Positions 36,266-50,115 are shown, numbered from the stretch's first letter. The stretch: 64,000 nucleotides of DNA from Strix aluco (GCF_031877795.1 NC_133971.1:9463973-9527972), one strand, 5' to 3'. Numbers and translations: made by a program. The notes: generated from the sequence alone by a model not told the origin.

Positions 36266-39200
36266 CCACTCCCCATGCACTGAGGTCAGGGTATGGCCCC
36301 TTTACCCTCAGCTGGGCATTGCAGGCCTCCCCTTGCTCAGAGATAGCAGCAGCTCTCCTCTAGCTGAGGAGCTTGCAGAGCTGACCTTCAGGTGTGCAAC
36401 CACTCCTGGGACACAGCAAGGGGAAGAAGACTGGGGACAAAAGAAGACGCACTGGTGACAAAACATGCCTGGGCTCCACGCAAACCCCTACCCAAAGATA
36501 CAGGGGCTCCTGCCAACAGCGTGTGGCAATAGCACATCCTGCTGCTTCCAGGTTAGGAGTCAATATTGGTAAAGGTGTGCCTACAGCTGCTTTCAAGTGT
36601 CTCAGCTACCTGACGCTGTCTCCTCCATGCTAAAACTTAAGGCTATTCAGGAGGGACTTTAGCTCAGGTCAGTGCATCTTGTATCAGTTCAAAGAGCAGT
36701 GTAAGACGTGTAGCTCTTTCTCTCTTGCCTCTTTCCTGGAGGAAATGGGTATCTCGTACTGAAATGCAGGTCTTTCATTAAGAAAGGGAAAGTACGTGGC
36801 CAATTTTCAGCTAAGAGCATGCTTTATCTCTGAGATACCTTTGCTGCTCCTTTTAATCAGGAAAATTGGGGAACTATCAAGCCTTTTCACCCAAGCATCA
36901 TTTCCTGATCCGGTGAGTTTTCACCTCCCCAGGCAGCCCAAAGAGGGAGTTCAGGTTAGTAATAGCTCTCTTAGGTCGAGTAAACAGACACAGGCAGAAC
37001 TACATGATACAGATGGTTCTTCAGAGGCAGTAAGCTGTGGCTACTACAAGTGGCAGGACAGAGAAATAATGCAGCAGTTCCTATTATCTGTAATAGGAGG
37101 AGCTTTATTTTTAGCTTTGATAGGTTTAAGTTTTGAAATCAAAATAGCAGAAGATAACGTCCCTAGCAAGCTGGCCCTATTCCTGTTTTGCAGCAATTAA
37201 AATGCAAAGTGCTGGATACGAAGGATGGGGCCATTACACCCGGATACACACTGGCCTTCTGAGGAGGAAGAGACGAATGAACTATTGTCTGTCAGTGTTG
37301 ATAGGTACTACTTAACCCTTGTTTCTGTCAGTTGTTCCTACCCCCACGTGTGTGTGGCTGTGCTCCTGATGCCATTCAGCCTGAGAAAGGACAGCCAAGC
37401 TCTCTGGGAGCCCACCAGCCACCCCCGGTGAGTGAGAGCACCACCGCTCCAAAGAGCACCGGGAAATCAACGTTTGCTTGTGCAGCAGCTCTTCTTCAAA
37501 ACTGTAATGACTTGTAAAAACTCACCTCTTGCCAAGCAGCACAGGGCTGTAGGATGGAAGATGGTGATGATGGCTGCAGGGCTGGGGGGGTGGCCCCCAG
37601 CAGGTGAAGGAGTTTGGCGGGCATCCCTGTCAGCCAAGAGCAGGGAAGGGCTCCTGCAGCCCAGGAAAAGCCAGACTGAGTGAGGAGCAGCAAGAGGTGG
37701 AGGAGGAGGGAGCGTGAGGCAAGCCCGACTGCAGAGAGGCAGAGGGGAAGGAGCTGCTCCGCTTTGGCTTGGACTTTGTTTCTGGAAGGGGTAGGCTGCC
37801 TGAAGGGCTACAACAGCCGACACCTGTAATCAACTTCTGTGCATCCTCCTGAGCTGAAGTGGGGCCAGAGCAGTGATCAACAGACAACCTGAAGCTCTGA
37901 GCTGCTTTACACAGCACAGACTGTAAAATACAGGAGGGTTTGTCCCCTGGTGATTCCCCTCAGTGTTTCACAGTCACAGATTTTGTGATTTTTGTGCCTT
38001 CCCACACTCGGTTGCCCCTCCACTATTTATTTTAAGCAAATTTACATCAGTGGCTCAAACCTGTAGGGACTAACCCTGAATTGCATCCAATTGTGGAGAT
38101 AACCCCTTACCAGTGCTGGAGCAGACGGGCTGGAGATGACGTGACTTTTTTTTTTCTCCATATGTCCTCACAGAACTGCCTCCATCTCCCTGCACTGCCA
38201 CCGCAACTAAAAATGCCTCCTGCTAGTAGCCAGCCCCAGAACGAAGAAGACAAGTGCCAGCACTCATCTGTGCCCACCAGAAGCAGGTTGCTGTTGTTCG
38301 GGCACATAAACATCGAGGCAGTGCTGGTAGCAGGGTTAGATCTCTGCTTCCTCGCAGCGGGTCATAGGTGCTGCCATGTGGTGAGAGGCATTTCTGGCCA
38401 GCTTCACCCTTGTCAGAGGGAGAGGGCTTCAGCTCCCCCCACCTGGCACAGCAGGGTCCTGTCTGCTTCTACCAAGTGTAGGGTGGGCATCCCAGCTAGA
38501 TTCTGGCTGTCTGTGGGCTTACAGCTGATCTTCTCCCAGAGCTTCACAATCTTCTTCATGAGTAAAAGTTGTGCATATATATGAAGTTATAGGATTTTAT
38601 TTTTATCTTGTCATACACACTCATCTATTTCCTTCTCTTATTTGTACCTTCCCATGTGCACTCATTTATTTGATTATCTTATTCTGAGATCCATACTGAA
38701 TAGAAGGCTAGACTGAAAAATGCAGCTAAATGCATCCAGCCCAAAAAGTGGTCCCTTGCTCCAAGCCAAGTGACAAGAGCAGTGACATTGACTCTGCTCG
38801 GGACTAGAGAACATGACGACCATGCCCACGTGACACAGCGTTTGACCCTGGGTCCTTAAGACAATATAATCATTTTCTCTGTGTGTGAAGGTGTAGAAAG
38901 TGCTGTCCAAAGCATCCAAGGCAATGCAAGAGCCTGTTCCATTGCCACTCCGAGTGCTGCTCTTGCAGTGTGAACCTAATGGGCAGTGTCGCACGGCTGC
39001 TGCCACAGCATGGGAAAGTGCTCGAGGATGGCCAAGGATGGAAAGCCAGGACAAAAAGGGGACAGCAGGAGCCAAACCTGGTGTAGTCTCGCTCACACTG
39101 CTTCTTGGGAGGGTGTCTGGACTAAATCATTTCCAGAACGGCGTACAGGTATTGTTTCAAAGGGAACAAATCTGTTTGCTCCAAAAAAGAGCTACAGAAT

Positions 39201-42200
39201 GAATTATCATGACTGCAGAGTGGACAATGTGGAACCAAGACCTGTGAGTGAAAACAGGGCAGACGCACCCAAAGAGCTGCTCAGCATCTAAGGTAGGAGT
39301 CAGACGGAAGGGAGGCTTTTAAGTCCAAATTTGCAATACGGCTCTCCTCCTGTAACTGAAACAGCTATTTCTTGGCCTGGGATACGCCCAAATTCATTTA
39401 GTTCGTCCCTTTGTACCTGAAGCCTTTGGACACCCACTACTGCAGTTCTTCCACCAGTGTCCCATGCTCAGCGGCTCAAGCGCTTGAGCCTGCCCAGGAC
39501 CAGGAGACACACATGGGGCTGCGTGTGATCTGCCCTGTCAGGGCACTCCTTGATGCCAACCAGCTTGGGCTTTCAATGGAGCAGACTCTGCCAACTAGGT
39601 CAGAGTAATGTGGTTCTGCCCACGTTTGCTGGACACCGTAGCAGTCAGAGCTCTCATCAAGGAACTGGGAAACCAAATTCCTTGCTCTGAAGGAGCTCAA
39701 GATGGTGTCTCTTTGCTTTTGCCGGTGTACAGACACTATAGACGCTGCAGCTACATCTACATAAATACATTGAACAGTTCTAGGGCACCACATCTCATTG
39801 CTCTGTATTGTGAAATTGTTATGACAGCATTAGCTTGGGCTACCTAACATTCCGGCTGGCCTCAGTGCATGAGAGGGGTCGTGGGCACCTTTCATTTGCT
39901 GGTAAAAATCTAACCCAGAATGTTGTGTACTGTGCCTTTGTGTGATTAGGCATTCGGGGTTTTTTATTTATCTCATTAAGACACTCCTTCTCCATATTTT
40001 ACCTGCTCAAAAACAAGGTCAGAAGGAATTGTCCTAGTGGTGTGGCTGTTGGGTAGGTGAGTTTTGTCCTTTAGTTAGGTTCCAGTAAGGGTCAAAATGA
40101 TGTAGCCATGGTTAATAGCTGAGGGTAATGAGAGAATTTATTTGTGGCTGTGTGAGACTGTGAAAAAGACACCAGGGCAGGTTAGTTGCAGTTGAATGAG
40201 TATAGGCGTGGTCAGTCCATGAGGAGAAGAACAGCTTAATGCAGAAGTCTGCAATTAATCATTTTAAAATATAAAATAGCAATGACTAACACTGACAGAA
40301 CATCCTTCCAGGCTGTAGTCGATATTGTGGCAATCCATCCTCCAGACCTCCTGGCCACAGACCAGCTTCTTTCTTCATCAGCCACAAGGCAGAACTATTG
40401 CTTCCCAGCCCCCCAGCCCACAGGCATCATGTCGTTAAACACAATTCTGCATGTAAAATTAAGAAAAATAATTCAAGCGTCATCCAACAAAATGCAGGGG
40501 GGTGCTAAAGGGAATTCTAAAGGCCTTGTAAGGCACAAAACTATTAAGGGCTAAGACTTAATAATGACCTTGTCATGTCCTTATGGCAGATAATAGCCTA
40601 AGATATGTGGCATTTCTTGTATTCTTAACAGGATCCAGTTTCCAAGCATTTTCAAATAAACACGTGACTGCTGATTTTACTTGTTTGTTAAACCCCCTTA
40701 TAAATCAGATGAGACATTCAGGCAATTTCCTTCGTACCTGGAGTATGCTGTATTCCTTTTTTAACTTAGAAATATTGAGCCGGGTTTTCACAAAAAATAA
40801 GGTGTGCCTGGGTGACCTGGGGAGGCGTACATGATAAACCAGAGATACCTGCTCTAACATACTGCTTGTGCAGTACTACGCACTGATGGGTGATTCCTTC
40901 TTGCTGTCCACCATGCCTCTCCTCAGGCTCTCTCTGACAAAGTTGCAAGGACAGCCTGTTCCCATCTGCCACTCAGCTCAGATCTGGCCCCTTTTCAAAA
41001 CCAGTCTGGACTTACTGGGAGCATGCCCATAGTGCTAAAGACTGCGTCTTCCTCTTCCTCCAGTTTGTACCACAAGTTTTTAGTAGGTTTTCATCATCAA
41101 TCCTTATTTCTGAGAACAATGAAAATGGAAAGAGTTGATCTGCTCAGAGTTTACAAAAAGAAAGTGTTGCTAATTTTAAACTCACAGTAAAAGGCTACCA
41201 AGATGTATTTATTGATCACATTACAAGCATAAACTGCAAACTACAGGCATTAAATTAGGAAGTTTTACTAAGCATACTACTGCAAGGGATTATGAACACG
41301 GAAACAAATGTTCAATGCATTGCAGACAAACTCTTATTAAACAAATTCACTCAATCCATTTCTCTTCTATACCTTCCATTTTATATAGAGGACAACATAT
41401 TGTGTGGTTGCTATGGATATTTAATCAAAAGTTTAGCAAAAAAGTCTAATACCCCTGTCCAAGTACCCTCTTTTTTTGCAACTTCTCTACCTTCCTGTCA
41501 CTTCTCTGCAGTGTGACTGTGCTGCCAACCAGCTCATCTTCCTCTGCATGCCTAATAGTGATAGCTCCGTTTGGAAGAAACACTCCTACAACTGAGAGCC
41601 ACAAAATCAGAAGAAAACTATTTTCCTTATTATTATTGTTGTTGTTACTCTTCTTCTGCTGCTATCTCTGATGTCCAAGTGAAACTGCCAGGGGTTTTTG
41701 AAGAGAATTTAATGCCTGAAGACCAGAAAATTGCCATGGGCAACAGGAGAACAGCTCTGGGGATCATCTTGCATGGATGGTTTGAACAGAGCAGAGGTTG
41801 TTTCTGTTGAGTTTCCTGGAGAAACAAGAAGCACATTGATGCGGTGTTAAACACACCTGTAGCACCATGGGTGTGAATAAGGCAGCAATCAAATGAAGAT
41901 AGAGAGTTTTAATTCTATTGCTGGGGTAACAAAGGCAGCCATTAAAATGGGAAGCAATGCTACAAAACATAAACCAAACCACTTCAGTCTAATCCTTCAA
42001 ACAAGTATAGTCTCAAGGACTGGTCTCTAAGCAATTCCCAGAGGTTTTAGCTAGAGTTGCAGGCCTCCACCCTCAAGGGTACATGTAAAGAGGCTGCTAA
42101 GAGGCTCTGTTTGTCCATTACATAAAGAGTTGTGTAACCAACCCAAATGTCTTTCAAGCGGACTGAAGCTCTGTGTAGAGAAAATTACATTATCCGATAT

Positions 42201-42807
42201 TTTTAAATGGATTCTTGAGCTCCAGAGTATTTGAACGAGAAAATCTCCGCTGTACATTTAATTGAGAGAGATGGATGCAAGTACCAGTGTTTACATTTTG
42301 CAGCATTAAAAGGACATACAACTGAAGCGTCGGGGAAGTTGCCTTTGCTCACTGAAATTCAGCTTCAGACACAGAAGCATTAAGAGGAATCAAGCTTTTT
42401 ATAATTCGTCAGCAAGCCAAAGACTCTTTTCAGTAGAAATTGGACCATCGTGTGCTGTAGGCAGCCCAAACTGCATGTCCCCTGCCTACTCACTTCTTCA
42501 CGTTAAGTGATTTAACTACGGTCAGCACAACCTGCAGGTTTTTTTCCTGTTTGCTGTGGCCTTCTCACACACAAATTGTTATAGAACCCTTACGCAGAAC
42601 TAGATCTTCAACTTATCGAAGCCAGCTGATTTTTTGTAAGTAGCATTTGTTCAAATGTTCTCATTACACACTAGTCCAGATACCAGCAGCGTCTAAGGGA
42701 GGGATGTAAAGGATACAGACCTCCAAGCACCCATCATTCAGAGCAACCACTCATGGTTTTGATTTTATACGCATTCATTCGCAAAAGCAACCCGCTAGTT
42801 TCAACAG
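36266..42807. other. No gene recognised
   Basis: About 6.5 kb of unique-looking DNA with scattered short frames on both strands. None has recognisable domains, splice-linked partners or known repeats. It separates the gag remnant from the 3' end of the RBBP6-like unit. Confidence 0.4.
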
Positions 42808-42813
42808 TTTATT
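42808..42813 (-). terminator. Candidate poly(A) signal for the RBBP6-like unit
   Basis: AATAAA on the minus strand (TTTATT on plus). It lies 1.4 kb downstream of the fourth coding exon, after repeat-free DNA that could be a 3' UTR. The link to that gene is inferred. Confidence 0.35.
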
Positions 42814-44236
42814 AAACAGTTGTTTCATAGACACAGCAGTAACATAATCCAGATCGACATCTATGAAGCAAACCCATTCCATTACCATCTACAGAAAACT
42901 TTACAGATACTTGACCGATTTGTTTAAACCCAGACAGTTTACAAGACACATCCAAACCCCACAGAGCATTACTAGGCACAGATCATAATTCAAATACGGC
43001 ATTTCGTACAAGGTAATAATAAAGCAGAAAACTTTTCAACACATTGCCTCCGTGCCAAGCCTGTCTGCACTGAGGAGGTTGGAGTATAACAGTCTGGAGC
43101 TGCTTTATGTTACGTTCCTGCATTTTTCTGAAATACGTACATTTTCTCCAAAGCTTAAACGTGTACAGCACTTGGACAGTTTTTCACATTTTAGAGTCAA
43201 ACTTCCCATGAGTTTACAGAACCAAGGACATGTTCAGGGACAGCACTAATGGAGACCAATTTCTTCTGGTGACTACCTTCCAAAGTAACTGTTGAGGTTT
43301 TTTCCCCAAATGTACACAATTTAATCCTGCAGTGAGAGAGGGAAGAAGAGAGTGGGAAGAGATTTCTCTTTCTTGGAAATGAACTCCAGCCTTTATTTTC
43401 AGAAGAAAGAACTAGCTCCTCTGCATGAGGCCCTGCCTTCTCCACTCTTTAAGACCAGTAATCTGACTGGCTCGCACTACGCCTTTTCACAAAGCGCAAC
43501 CACTAGTGCTTTCCCAGACAAAGGTACACACTGTGGAGCAAAAAACGCAAGCAGTTCCATAGCAAACCATGGCATTACAACAGCTTCAGAAGGTCACCTC
43601 TGCTAATACGCCACTCTCACACATTGGTATATTCCTGCAAACAGTTAGGCACATTTACACAATTTACACAGTCTGTGTTCAGACAAATTAGGGTGTGTTG
43701 TCCACTCTCCATAGACTACAAGTTATGAAACTGTGCAGCTTTCAGAGAGTGGATCTATACCTGTAGTGACTAGAAACTCAACGTTAGCCACCCAATTGTC
43801 CATGTTACAGAAACGCTTCTATTTTGGCTGTTGCAAACCCCCCTGAAATGTCCATAACTTGCAGCCAGTCAAATTCTTCTGTGAAAATTGTGTCAGTCTC
43901 CAACACAAAATTATCGAAAGGTCTGAGAAACAGTAAACAGCTCCTGAAGTGCTGTTTCTTTGTGTCTTGAAGATGAGCAATAGTGCAACATTATGTGGAG
44001 GGGCTCCCCTTCTATCTTCCCAAACTGGGAACTACTCTTTACGGGATACTATGGAAATATACACACATCTTAAAGTTGAAACCAATACTATAAATTATTA
44101 AAAGTTAAGTTTTGTTCACATCACAACAGTTATCCAGTTATCCATCACCACAAAAGATTTAAAAATATGAAGCAATGGGGTTTTTTGTTGGTGGTAGTGG
44201 GGGTTTTTTAAGTCTTTGACAAGAATATACACATAC

Positions 44237-47200
44237 CTTAATGAGCTGGGCCAGGGGAGTAGGTGCAGAAGAGTCCTCAATCTGTTCACAAAAAATTAAA
44301 CACATATTCAAGTTGTACAATCAAAACATAGCAAAAGTTAACCTCTACCGTAGTCTGAAAGTCTGCACTACATCCTCCGAGTGTCACGGAAAGAGACATT
44401 TCCAACCTAATGTAATTGCATTTGTTCAAAACAGAGTCCACACCTATGACAGCTTCAGAGGGCCTACCTACGTGGTTCATGAGAAGCAGCTGAACTCGGT
44501 GCACTGGGTTTTAGATATTTGCGTTTGCAGACAAACTATGAAACTAAACCACTTCATCGGATAAAGTGGAAAGAACAAATGCAGAGCTTCAGAATACCAC
44601 TTCAGGGAGCAACAACATTAAAATTCACGGCAATCTCTTAGAGACGTTTATGTACTCAGAGGGGGCCAAACAATATCACTTCAGTCATACAGCTTTAGGA
44701 ACAAATACCCAAGTATTTCAGGACACGGAAAGGAATCTTTTGGCTGCACAGAACTGTCCTCAAAACGTATGGGATACGTTGATTTGGGGATTTGTTGGAA
44801 CCGCCAAGTCAAAAGTAAGAAACGGTACCAAGCGGAACAGCAATGGTTTCTCAGGGCATTTTGATAACATCTTCCCAAACTGTTAGGCAAAGACAGTATT
44901 TAAAAACAAAAGTTAAGTGATACATTGTGAAAATGGCAAAAAATACACTCCAAACAATTTTAATTGCAAGAAACAAAGAACACACAACAGCCTATACAAA
45001 CTCACATATTACTAGCTCTAGACAGATGGATGTAGAACATGGCACCAATTCAATTGTGCAAACCTTGAACCTACATGATCTAGAAACGAACCTACGTTAT
45101 CTGTACAACACAAAGTCATTCAGGAAATCTTCCAGCATATTCAATATGGAACACAATGCATCTCTAGGCACAAATACCAATATTCACATTAGAACTGGGC
45201 AAATGATGGCATGACTGTTTTCACTGTGCTGTGAAACAAATACATTGTCTCTACCACATATACTATATCTGCAAAACAGATTAAGTTAATGTTTGGGAGA
45301 TTACTACACGGCTACATTGTTTAGAATTAAGTGCAATCTGTAGAAAGAAGTGTGAGATTGTGTTTTTACATACTGCTTTTGATGTTCCACTCGCTGGCTT
45401 GGTTCGAGTTCTAGAAGAAGAAAGAAAGGTGATGAGAACTTAGAACAAAGCACTTGTACCCAACCAAAAGCAGTGAAAACAGATTATAAAACCTAAACAT
45501 CAAAACATTATGTTCTGATAGTCTAGTGAATGTGGAAATTTATTTGTGTACATAAATATCTGTTCTCTCTTGGCACATTCGATACAACTAAAAAAAACCC
45601 CCAACCAAATCCCATTTCTAGTTTGTCAGCAATTACTCTAAGACTTACAGCTCTAGAACACAACAGTGCCAGAGGAAGTCCTCAGATATTTTGTCTCTCC
45701 TATGTAAGTATCAAAACGATGAAGTCTGTGCTACAGCTTTGTGCTCTTAAATAACCAAATAGCGACTCTTGCTCTTTCCTCTGTAGCCAGTTTGCAAAAG
45801 AGCCAGATTTGAGGCATAAGAATACCTGCCATATCCCACCCCGCCTCCCACAAATGCAAGACACAGTCAAACACTGACAATCAAACTCTTCTGAGAGGGG
45901 AACGTGCGTATCTCTCTACCATAAAAGCAATAGAAAGAAGAAAGATACACTCCGAATGCCTCTGTAAACCAATCTCCATACAAAAAGCTAATACACTGCA
46001 ACCCCTCACAGACTACAATGCTTTATGGGTACTTACGTAACTCGTGTTTTGCTGGTAGCTTTAACTCCTCTAACAGGGACTCTTCTAACAATTACCGAGG
46101 AGTTCTTAGGAATCAGGGCGTTATCATCTGTGTATTCTGAAAACAACACCAATACAGACGAAAACATTAGTCAGTTTGTAAGAATGTAGATTAAGATGTA
46201 ATTACAGAGCACTTCAGAGAACCCCTTTACAGACATAATAACAAAATGTTATACGTAACATGGCACTTCTGTCGTCTCAACACACCAACAGTGCCTTTCA
46301 ACAAGTCGTCAGGTTTGAGAATCAAACAGCAGCAGCAAAACCTTTTCCATTCTTTCCAAACAGTTTGGATGCCAGCAGGAAAATAGTCCCAGAGGTCTCT
46401 AAAGGAGAGCCTGCTAATGCATGAGGTTCTTTCCCGACCTAGCTTAAGTTGCTTTTGCTTCTGTTAGGCTACAAACCCGAGAGATCTTTGGAGAGGAACA
46501 AACCACAGCAAAGTCTCACCTGCATAAACCAGATTCTAAAGTGTAACCAGCTTGCCCTGCAACAAAGCAGGCACTCGGCTAAAGCATGAAAACTCTGCGC
46601 CGTTGCTTTCCGAGCTGTTCACTAAAAATGATTCCCCTGTGCTGCGAGTGCTGGGGACTGACAGAACGCAGAAGAGAGCCGCCAGCTCTCTGTTTCTCGG
46701 GGCTTCATCCATCGACAGCCACACTGTCAGCTGCTCAGTGCTGTACATGCGAATGCAAACGGAACTGGCAGTGCTGGAATACGGATCACAGAAGCCTGAG
46801 GGGTTTTTTGAGCTTGCTTTCACATGTAGGGCAGAACTGGCTCAGACTAAAGTGGCATCTCCTCTCTTAAGCTAATCATCTTGATTGAATAAGCCAAAGG
46901 GACATGAATTCTTTCAAATCACTTTTTGCAGAGCAGAGAGACTCAAATGAAATTAATTACGAAGACAATTCTTCTGAAAAACCTTTTGAAAGCAGTGTGT
47001 GCCTGAAGGTCTCCATGCTTTGCCTTGGCTTACACCCTGTTCGAGCTTTGAAGAGGAGGAGCTACCTGAGACACTTTGACTGAATAAGCCTCAAATGTAA
47101 AGATCTCTCCATGAGTGTGTCTCAAATGTAAAGACGTCTCCATGAGACGTTTTTATATTGTACTTACACAAGCTGGATATGACTAAACATTTTAAAGCAC

Positions 47201-48993
47201 CATCAGTAGCCATTCCCTGTAATCTGCCTACAGTTTGAACTGTTAAAAGCCCTTGCCTTTGGAGGCCGAATCAGAACGATGGCCCGAAAGCCAAAGATGC
47301 TGTGAAGGTACTACTAATGACAGAACCCAAAGCTTTTACAGAGGTCGTACCCTGAAACCAACGCCTAGAGCTCTGCTCAAAGGGAGAATCTCACCATGAC
47401 ACAGCCACCTGTCAGGAAAGGCCTGAGATGGGACTTTCTGATGTCGGAGGAGCTCAAACAGCACTGAGGCCCAGGCAAGCAACTGGGAGATGAGCGGCAG
47501 CTCTGGAAGCCCAAAGCAGCTGTTTCCACCTGCTGAACGGAGTCATACAGAGTGTTCTTTCTGGTCCTGATCACAAACCACGGGACGGAGATTTCAGAGG
47601 CACAGGATAAGCAACAGTGGCTCTACAAAAAGGCAGGAGTTTGCTACGCCTGTGCCCAGCTGAGGGTTGTGGTAGGTCTGCAGAGGATTGCAGGTGGCAG
47701 CACCTCTCCTCGAGGGAGGCTGTGTATATGAGGACAGCAACCAGTGCACTTATTTGCCAACTCTGCAAGCCTGCCGAGGTCAGCTGGAACATGCACAACA
47801 GGTGTATGATGCAAAAAGAGGAATGGGTCCTCTTTTCGTATTTTATGACAATTCATTGACCATTAGAAGAGAAGCATTGACATCTGCCTTCTGAATGGAC
47901 TGTCCTTGCATGCAGCTATATATAGATAGAGAGAGAGGCTTGTTTTCAATCTGCTTGTGAGGTGCACAGGGAGGAGATCTCCAGCCATCTAATACCAGAC
48001 CAACAGAAAAATGAATTCCCCTTAAAAGTCAATCAGTATGCATTTAAATGGATCAACTGAAAACTGAGGAGTGACAATAACCTGGTGAAGTAAAGGCTTC
48101 ATTTGCACAGGACACTTATCACGGCACATATTGGTATGTGGGACTTGAAGTATCTCATTTGCTTGGTCACCGAGGCAGAGAATTTGTGGAAGAGGGTTTA
48201 CAAACAGCGGAGTACGCTGCAGTCAGTTCTGTGAAGGGACCTGACACCTATTGGCTTTCATACGTTTATTTTTCCTTTGCCTCAATTAATTGAGTTCATT
48301 TTGGTGATGAAATCTGTGTCAATGGTGAAATCTGGTGAAGTCAAACAATGTAGACTTAAAAGTTAACTTTTTTGTTTTTAAATAGGAAAGGACTGAAGCT
48401 GGAGCGTTATTCCTGCAGTCCCTGGAAATTTCTGTTTGCTCGCTTCGAATTTAACAGCTGCCAGCATAGTCTAACAGCTCTGGGACAAAACTGGCATCTG
48501 CCAGCAGGAGCCTGTTCCCCACAGGCAGCAACATCCCGCGTAGCTGCGGGGCCTTGGCAGCTACCAGGAGCTGCGAAGCAGTGTCACTCTGCCTCGCCAC
48601 GACTCCACATCTGCAGATTGAGCAGTGACATCACGCTGTCCCTTCCCACCCCAGTGAACCACTGGCGCCGCTTGTCCTCCCGGTTCCCCACACGCTGGTG
48701 GGACGGGCCCCAGACTGACTCATGCCCCGTGGGGACAAGCCACAGAGAGCAGAGTGTGGCTCCCGCAGGCCACGGCCGTCGCCAGCCAGGCAGTGCCTGA
48801 GGCCTCGTGCCCGCCGCCCCCACGCACCTTCCTTGGTCTGGGCGTTGGCGATCCGCAGGTCGCAGGTGGCCGCCTTCAGCTTCTGGCGGCCCATCATCTG
48901 GCACTTGAGGTCGCCCAGGGAGATGTGGAGGCCGCTGAAGGTGACCGTGTCGTAGCGCAGTTGGGAGGAGAACTGGTAATGGACGCACGGCAT
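44237..48993 (-). CDS. RBBP6: RBBP6-derived DWNN-domain protein, four exons
   Basis: Four minus-strand exons match the start of RBBP6: 48993-48828 (ATG, CVHYQFSSQLRYDTVTF), 46136-46037 (EYTDDNALIPKNSSVIVRR), 45410-45374 (TRTKPASGTSKA) and 44281-44237 (IEDSSAPTPLAQLIK). All splice sites are GT/AG, the phases join, and there is no stop in the 116 codons. The product is the DWNN domain, a ubiquitin-like fold at the N-terminus of RBBP6, plus a short linker. The zinc knuckle, RING and p53/Rb-binding parts of full RBBP6 are not seen. A short DWNN-only isoform of about 118 residues is known in humans. Reading through the exon 4 donor ends after 26 more codons at 44161-44159. Exon 1 lies at the edge of a CpG island. 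Probably an expressed truncated paralogue or a partial duplication. Confidence 0.82.
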
Positions 48994-49427
48994 GGCTGGG
49001 CCCGGCGACGCCTGCTCCTGACAGCGTCTGCCGTGCACGGCAGGTGGTATCTGCCAGCCCCTGGCCCCCGCCCCTGCAACGCCTCCGGTCCGGGGCCCTC
49101 AGCGATGGAGCTGGGCTGCGGTGGCAGCGCCCACCCGGCTCCTCCTGGCAGCCCGGACCAGCAGATGGGTGATGGGGAGAGGGCCCGCGGCCCCGGCTCA
49201 GCCTCTGCTCCCTCTCTCGCGGGCAGCGCTCCCAGGCCCCACCGCTCGCTGGGGCGACTCGGGTGCTCCTGCCTCAGGGCTCCACCAAGGGGCTTCCTGG
49301 CCACCAGCAGCACAGACTGCGACTGCCACCGCCACTGCCACTGCAGCGTGTCACCGCAGACTGGCACGGCACTGCCGCGCCTACCCCGCGTGCATTACGG
49401 ACCGGCGCATGGTGACAAAAGGCCCGT

Positions 49428-49605
49428 TGTCCTGTCACCCCCCGGGCCTGTCCCTGCCTGGTGTCCTGCCACCCCCTGGGCCTGTGGTGCCCCTCCTGTC
49501 ACCCCCTGGCCCTTCACCGCCTGATGTCCTGTCATACCCCGGGCCTGTCACCGCCTGGTGTCCCTCCTGTCCCCCCCAGGCTGTCACCACCCGCTGTCCC
49601 CTCCT
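49428..49605 (+). repeat. Degenerate GC-rich minisatellite
   Basis: Repeated phrases CTGTCACCCCC, GGGCCTGT and CTGGTGTCC recur about every 30-45 bases, five or so times. The units have drifted. It lies within the CpG island. Confidence 0.7.
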
Positions 49606-49929
49606 GCCAGCAGCCAGCCAGGGCAAGGCAGCCTGGGGGAGAGGCAGCGGGCTTTGCCGTGTGGCGCTCGGCTGCCAGTGCTGCCGGGCCGGTGAAGGGA
49701 GGGGACGTCTCCGGGTGCCTGAGAAAGGCCCGGCACCGCCTCCTGCCGCCGCCCCGCTCCCCGCTGATGGGGCAGCCCCTTGTTTCCCGGGCAGAGAGGG
49801 GCCGCCAGCCCTGCATGCGCTGGGAGGGGCCGGCGCCGGGACCGGGGCCGGGCGGGGCCGGGCGCTCTCAAGTGGCCGCCGCGGGGCCTTTCTCTGGGGC
49901 TCCCACCGACGATGCGAGGCCGGGTCCGG

Positions 49930-49973
49930 CCCCGCGCCCGCCCCGCGCCCGCCCCGCGCCCGCCCCGCGCCCT
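49930..49973 (+). repeat. 11-bp GC repeat, four units
   Basis: CCCCGCGCCCG is repeated four times in tandem. It is a potential Sp1 cluster or a structured G-rich strand. It lies about 140 bases upstream of the INSR-like exon 1 donor. Confidence 0.85.
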
Positions 49974-50040
49974 CTGATCCGCCCCCGCCGGGACACGCTG
50001 AGCCGCGGCGGCTCCAGCGGCGCGGGCCGGGGACCGAGAG

Positions 50041-50115
50041 CAGCGGCAGCGGTGGCGGTGGCGCTGTCCGTGGCCGTGGTGCTGGCGGCCCGGTGCGGCC
50101 GGCGCCGCGGGGACA
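50041..50115 (+). pseudogene. INSR: INSR-like exon 1 remnant (signal peptide)
   Basis: The frame RAAAAVAVALSVAVVLAARC ends in RRRGD and an A, at the donor ACA|GTGAGT (GT at 50116). This is phase 1. It would join INSR-like exon 2 at 56037 (TCTGC) to give the Cys that starts the receptor (V/I-C-x-x-MDI). The hydrophobic Ala/Val run fits a signal peptide. No in-frame ATG is visible, so the start codon is lost or altered. The assignment rests on position, phase and the signal-like run. Confidence 0.5.

Noticed and set aside
37064..37200. Hydrophobic frame resembling a membrane segment
   Set aside because: Short, no conserved context, no splice partners. Likely chance.
43812..43940. Minus-strand frame of about 40 codons ending FATAKIEAFL, possible last exon of the RBBP6-like unit
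   Set aside because: An acceptor-like sequence precedes it, but the phase from exon 4 gives an immediate stop and I recognise no RBBP6 sequence.
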